DNA of 64,000 bases from CAZEPJ01 sp964514105. Lineage in GTDB: Bacteria > Desulfobacterota > Desulfocorpusculales > Desulfocorpusculum. Shown piece after piece: positions 61,801 to 64,000 of the stretch. Position 1 is the first letter of the stretch, and each line of letters opens with the position of its first letter. Both the position numbers and the translations under genes were made by a program. The stretch lies in contig CAZEPJ010000002.1 of NCBI GenBank assembly GCA_964514105.1, positions 132,557 through 196,556 of the forward strand. Reading direction: 5' to 3'. The notes below the pieces were generated by a model, which saw nothing but the letters and a program-made list of their open reading frames with translations, did no database searches and had not been told where the DNA came from.

Positions 61801-62567
61801 CCCTCAATCCGGTCGTGGAGGCCACAGGTGAATCTGCCAGAGACTGGCGAGTGGAGACAGTGAGCATCGATGCGGCGTATGACAGGGAGCGCCTCACCCT
61901 GCACCTGTATCTTCCCACTTCGGGGACCCCGCCTTACAAGGCAGTGGTCTACCTTCCCGGAGTCGATGCCATGTATCTGCCTGCGTTCGCGCTGAACACA
62001 TCCCTCGTGCCCTGGGACTGTGTGCCGAAGAGCGGCCGGGCCTTCGTCGTTCCCGTCTATTCCGGGATGTGGGAGCGGGGAGGAGGGTCACCGGAGGAGT
62101 TCGCGAAGAAACTGGCCAGAACGCGGGTCAGGTGGGTGCAGGACATGGGGCGAACCATCGATTATCTGCAAAGCCGGCGGGATATCGACACGGAGAGCCT
62201 GGCGTACATGGGCTTGAGCCTCGGGGCGAACCTCGGACCCCAGATGGCCGTCCTGGAAGAACGGATCCGGACGCTCATTCTTCTTTCGGGCGGCCTGCCC
62301 ATTCCGGCTGCCTGGCCGAAACCGGAGGGATTGTGGCCGCCCCACGTGAAGGTGCCGGTTCTCATGCTCAACGGGAAACATGACTATGTGTTGCCTGCAG
62401 AAACACACCAAAAGCCCCTTTTCGATCTTCTCGGAACTCCCACCCCGGACAAGCGCCACATCCTTTACGTTTCGGGGCATGCCCCGCTTCCGCGCGCCGA
62501 AGCCATCCGGGACATCCTGGAGTGGCTTGACCGGTATCAAGGCCCGGCCAAGGGCAAATCGAATTGA
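58836..62567 (+). CDS. Ser/Thr kinase - PEGA - FGE-sulfatase - alpha/beta-hydrolase fusion
   Basis: A 1243-aa protein. Residues 1-190 form an unrecognised alpha/beta N-terminal domain, then a disordered linker. The Ser/Thr kinase (about 245-515) is apparently active: GTGGAG loop (252-257), Lys274, HKDIKPAN with Asp371, DFG (394-396) and GTPLYMAPE. A transmembrane helix lies at about 543-564. A PEGA domain (622-676, IDIQSAPPGASVSY, TPIKAARVPVGVQRWRVRKAGY) is followed by an FGE/SUMF-like domain (712-942: FIDLTEVTNKAYKEFM, YPVSGVSWYEAAAYARF, ARDMAGNVREWCW). The C-terminal hydrolase (about 1000-1235) has triad candidates Ser1128 (GLSLG), Asp1183 and His1215. The kinase is cytoplasmic, and the PEGA/FGE/hydrolase part periplasmic. 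Confidence 0.85.
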   Translation: MPEIGTLPLISVDLNEFKLRIAVKKKIELTVLFNSPSRRFYFSLIAFVVNEMKKAGRVTHIALERHHGLLALLNDTVGGSAGSSEKRALLQRIYVKWQSALPDLEEAPLFTVLGRKKGYEEGIGRSYRVTETEKDAWANLFEYQGSHQNVRLKFAVDKIGASLDDIVIRYEGIEDAEAWERFVSSLHEKEEVRAGEGGDQGVIPPEPAKSPDESKNDQSAAPPSGEDASGWKPARGLSIPGHRNWVLESRLGTGGAGEVWLAANVNTRLKHVFKFCFEPERVRSIKREVVLLRLLKESLGDRDDIARVIDWELGSPPYYIETEYTEGGDLKAWVASQGGMDKVPLETRLELVAQVSLALNAAHGAGVLHKDIKPANILISSSGDGASPRARLTDFGIGLLADPEALKKRGITAAGLTQTLHGRGSTSTSGTPLYMAPELLEGKPPSPQSDVYSLGVLLYQMVIGDFSRALALGWEQGVKDDLLREDIAACVHGDPSSRLSDPAKLAERLRTLEARRSQRQLEQERAMREQIAVRRRRTVKRVSLYGGGIMAVVVLLSVAITAVREISLRSSQRNWARETALPEIKRLLDAEDHTAAYFLARKAERMIPDDPTLREYIEKSTTTIDIQSAPPGASVSYKSYTDKDGESIELGVTPIKAARVPVGVQRWRVRKAGYQDKEVARKIPSWGFWQGQKALMFPASWERYTLQFDLYEESRVPHGAIGVDGGRFHLDLHVYGVSFGRREFEPFFIDLTEVTNKAYKEFMDVGGYSREEFWKEEFRKEGRVIPWAEAVKGFVDRTGRPGPSTWEFGNYPEGQDDYPVSGVSWYEAAAYARFRNKSLPSIYHWFRAAFSDIEVALPLTPWIIPASNLAGTGPARVGAYPGIGSSGARDMAGNVREWCWNPKGEQRYCLGGMWSDPSYLAITEVAALPPWDRSPGNGFRCAVYPQGTSMAGDLFQEVNLGVHDQYRIPPFSQEVLGKWRSMVSYERTPLNPVVEATGESARDWRVETVSIDAAYDRERLTLHLYLPTSGTPPYKAVVYLPGVDAMYLPAFALNTSLVPWDCVPKSGRAFVVPVYSGMWERGGGSPEEFAKKLARTRVRWVQDMGRTIDYLQSRRDIDTESLAYMGLSLGANLGPQMAVLEERIRTLILLSGGLPIPAAWPKPEGLWPPHVKVPVLMLNGKHDYVLPAETHQKPLFDLLGTPTPDKRHILYVSGHAPLPRAEAIRDILEWLDRYQGPAKGKSN

Positions 62568-63083
62568 AGAGCTTCCGTCGGGAACCACAGGACAGGGCGG
62601 TATCCCTGGCGAAGGCAAACGGTCGCATATCTGTCGAAGATCCGTTCTTGTACACGAACAATCGCGGTTTACTTCATAGAGTCGTTATGTATGAAAGAAC
62701 AAGACGGTCGTGTCGGGGACCTCCGCCCCGACATCGTACCGCTAACTTTGTCAGATGGTCAGAGCGGTTCTTGAGAGGTCATCGTTGATTGTGTCTCTTT
62801 CTCGGCTTGTTCATTCTTGACTCGGGCTTTACGTATGGACATGGCGTCAAGACGGTTGACGCCCAACTGGGAGAACTGTCCGATTGGGAAGTTGGAGGTT
62901 GAGGAGAAACTCACACCTGTAACGAGCGGTTTTCTCCGGATGCATGGAACACGTGCGCTGATGATGGGTGTTGATCATGGGGTCGTAGCGGGGTTGTGTC
63001 GGCTTGGATTTGCCAATGCATTTTCCCCAGAGCAAAACGGGCCATTGATCGAATTCAACACTTGGCCAGATAGACAGGATAAC
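62568..63083. other. 516-bp intergenic region
   Basis: No gene recognised. It contains a hairpin, TGTCGGGG (62711-62718) and CCCCGACA (62726-62733) with a 7-nt loop, that could end the kinase transcript but lacks a U tract. An in-frame extension of the lipoprotein frame to 62817 has no similarity to a leader. Confidence 0.4.
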
Positions 63084-63476
63084 ATGAACCGAAATGCCAC
63101 AGTTGCAGCATTCATTTCCCTGCTTACGGGATTCGCCCTCTTGTTCTCGGGCTGTCAAAAGACCGTACCCGCCTCTTCAGCAGCCAGGAGTCACAGTGCA
63201 GGGGATCTTGCGGGAGAATGGGCCTGCACGTACGACGCTCCGGCCGGCAGCTTCACGGTATGGTCCGGCACGTGTACGCTGGCAGCGGATGGGCAGTTTA
63301 CCAACTCTGCCGGTCGTTCAGGGACCTGGAGTGTATCCGGATCCGAGTTTACACATGTGCTTCCGGAAACAAATTACGGCCCACTGACCGCTTCAGGCAG
63401 GATCTCAGGGAACAGCATATTGGGCAACTGGTCAACTCCAACGTTTTCGGGCCCATTCACAATGGAGAAGAAATAG
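63084..63476 (+). CDS. Small lipoprotein
   Basis: A 130-aa protein with a type II signal peptide: MNRNATVAAFISLLTGFALLFSGCQK, lipobox LFSGC with the modified Cys at 24. The mature part is Ser/Thr/Gly-rich and beta: LAGEWACTYDAPAGSFTVWSGTCTLAADGQF, GRSGTWSVSGSEFTHVLPE, SGNSILGNWSTPTFSGPFTM. This is a repeated GxW pattern typical of small lipocalin/META-like barrels. The start at 63084 is chosen because the signal peptide begins there. No partner is evident. Confidence 0.75.
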   Translation: MNRNATVAAFISLLTGFALLFSGCQKTVPASSAARSHSAGDLAGEWACTYDAPAGSFTVWSGTCTLAADGQFTNSAGRSGTWSVSGSEFTHVLPETNYGPLTASGRISGNSILGNWSTPTFSGPFTMEKK

Positions 63477-63510
63477 GGTACGGCTTGGAGCCATGTTTGA
63501 TGATCTCGTA

Positions 63511-63662
63511 CCCCGATTGTCATCCCTGCGAAAGCCGGGATCCGGAGGGTGTCTGCCTCCTACGGAGCGGATACACGTTTTTGTTTTCAAGAAAGAAGAA
63601 GGGATCCAGCGTTTTTCGTTGGTTGAATGATTCGTGGGGCCCGGTTTTCACGGGGGTGACGA
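63511..63662. repeat. MITE/REP-like element with inverted ends
   Basis: About 150 bp bounded by imperfect inverted repeats: left arm from TTGTCATCCCTGCG (63517 onward) through GGGATCC (63543), right arm GGGCCCGGTTTTCACGGG to GTGACGA (63637-63662). By eye 20 of 27 positions match, the mismatches mostly transitions. The GTCATxCCxGCGAAAGCxGGGATCC motif belongs to a palindromic repeat type widespread in bacterial genomes. Confidence 0.6.
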
Positions 63663-63778
63663 CCCTTTGCGAAACCGTGAACCATATCGCCCCGGAGGTT
63701 TCGGCAAAGCAGTTTGACGAGCGGGCGCCGCCGCACGCTTCGACTCGCGTTGACGACAAAGTCGACCCTGTTCCCGCC

Positions 63779-64000
63779 TCATTGGACCCTCCAACAGGCC
63801 ACCTGATGACCCGGCTCCACCTCGACCATTTCCGGGAGCTGCTCCGCACAGCGTTCGTTCGCTTGGGGGCAGCGAGGCCCGAAGCGGCACCCCGAGACCT
63901 GTTCGCCCGGTTGGGTGGGTTCCCCCTGGAGACGGGTCCGCGGGCGTCGGACCGTTGGGTTGGGGATGGGCACTGCGGAGATCAGGGCCCTGGAGTAAGG
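63779..64000 (-). CDS. Oligopeptide ABC transporter ATPase, C-terminal fragment
   Basis: The last 73 residues of a DppF/OppF-type ATPase; the 5' part lies beyond the right edge. PYSRALISAVPIPNP is the conserved end of the ATPase domain (HPYTxALLSAVPxPDP), followed by the oligo_HPY extension GCRFGPRCPQANERCAEQLPEM and VACWRVQ with its four cysteines. It belongs to a second peptide transporter, distinct from the one at 17121-22480. Confidence 0.85.
   Translation of the reverse strand, partial: PYSRALISAVPIPNPTVRRPRTRLQGEPTQPGEQVSGCRFGPRCPQANERCAEQLPEMVEVEPGHQVACWRVQ

Noticed and set aside
1..64000. tRNA, rRNA, CRISPR arrays, prophage or IS transposase genes
   Set aside because: None recognised on reading both strands; absence is by inspection only.

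Overview
High-GC chromosomal window (about two thirds G+C by eye) from a Gram-negative bacterium, with dense operons, many 4-bp ATGA/GTGA overlaps, sigma-54-type regulation, Dpp/Opp transporters, CoA-ester enzymes, several two-component systems and no recognisable tRNA, rRNA or CRISPR. A run of exactly 100 N (33537-33636) marks a scaffold join, so this is probably a draft or metagenome assembly. The gene content resembles Desulfobacterota ('Deltaproteobacteria') or a related deep lineage. That placement is inference only.

Layout. 1-3228 (minus): a Mrp/Mbh-type cation/proton antiporter operon in the order E-F-G-(DUF4040)-(MbhE+B fusion)-C-D, with D running off the left edge. 3311-5090: PAS histidine kinase and receiver. 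5337-8477: a zinc-ribbon/pseudokinase/trypsin-like protease/repeat protein. 8745-13535 (plus): two small secreted proteins, a D-threonine-aldolase-like PLP enzyme, a DJ-1/PfpI protein, a CaiB-type CoA-transferase and a VOC epimerase. 13595-25498: a SpoIIM / DUF58 / MoxR / DUF4350 / DUF4129 membrane cluster, split by a co-directional dipeptide ABC transporter plus creatininase-family amidohydrolase. 25500-28854: HAD phosphatase, a decayed adenylate cyclase, an orphan RelE-like toxin and an aryl-alcohol-type dehydrogenase. 29013-32016: a zur-znuA-znuC-znuB zinc uptake operon with a candidate Zur box. 32194-33240: a D-Ala-D-Ala ligase-like ATP-grasp protein with a good promoter.

33679-48532, after the gap, looks like a redox/sulfur-oxyanion region. 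It holds a TauE/SafE exporter, a degenerate receiver, an operon of membrane protein + sensor kinase + NtrC-type activator, and, divergently, a three-gene soluble molybdoenzyme module: PsrA/PhsA-like molybdopterin subunit, 4x[4Fe-4S] subunit and a GltD-like flavin/NAD subunit. A YeiH-type exporter and a radical-SAM protein follow. The divergent intergenic region carries a sigma-54 -24/-12 promoter and an upstream TTGCACG inverted repeat, which suggests that the two-component system switches on the molybdoenzyme.

48914-56516: two MFS permeases, a BamE-like small secreted protein, an acyl-CoA dehydrogenase lacking the usual catalytic Glu, an IclR regulator, an internally deleted second acyl-CoA dehydrogenase, a PuuE-like deacetylase and an iron-sulfur flavodoxin. 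56842-64000 is looser and locally AT-richer: a Tat-exported V4R/ATC-hydrolase-like protein, a giant Ser/Thr kinase-PEGA-FGE-alpha/beta-hydrolase fusion (58836-62567), a lipoprotein, a MITE-like inverted-repeat element and the 3' end of another oligopeptide ABC ATPase at the right edge.
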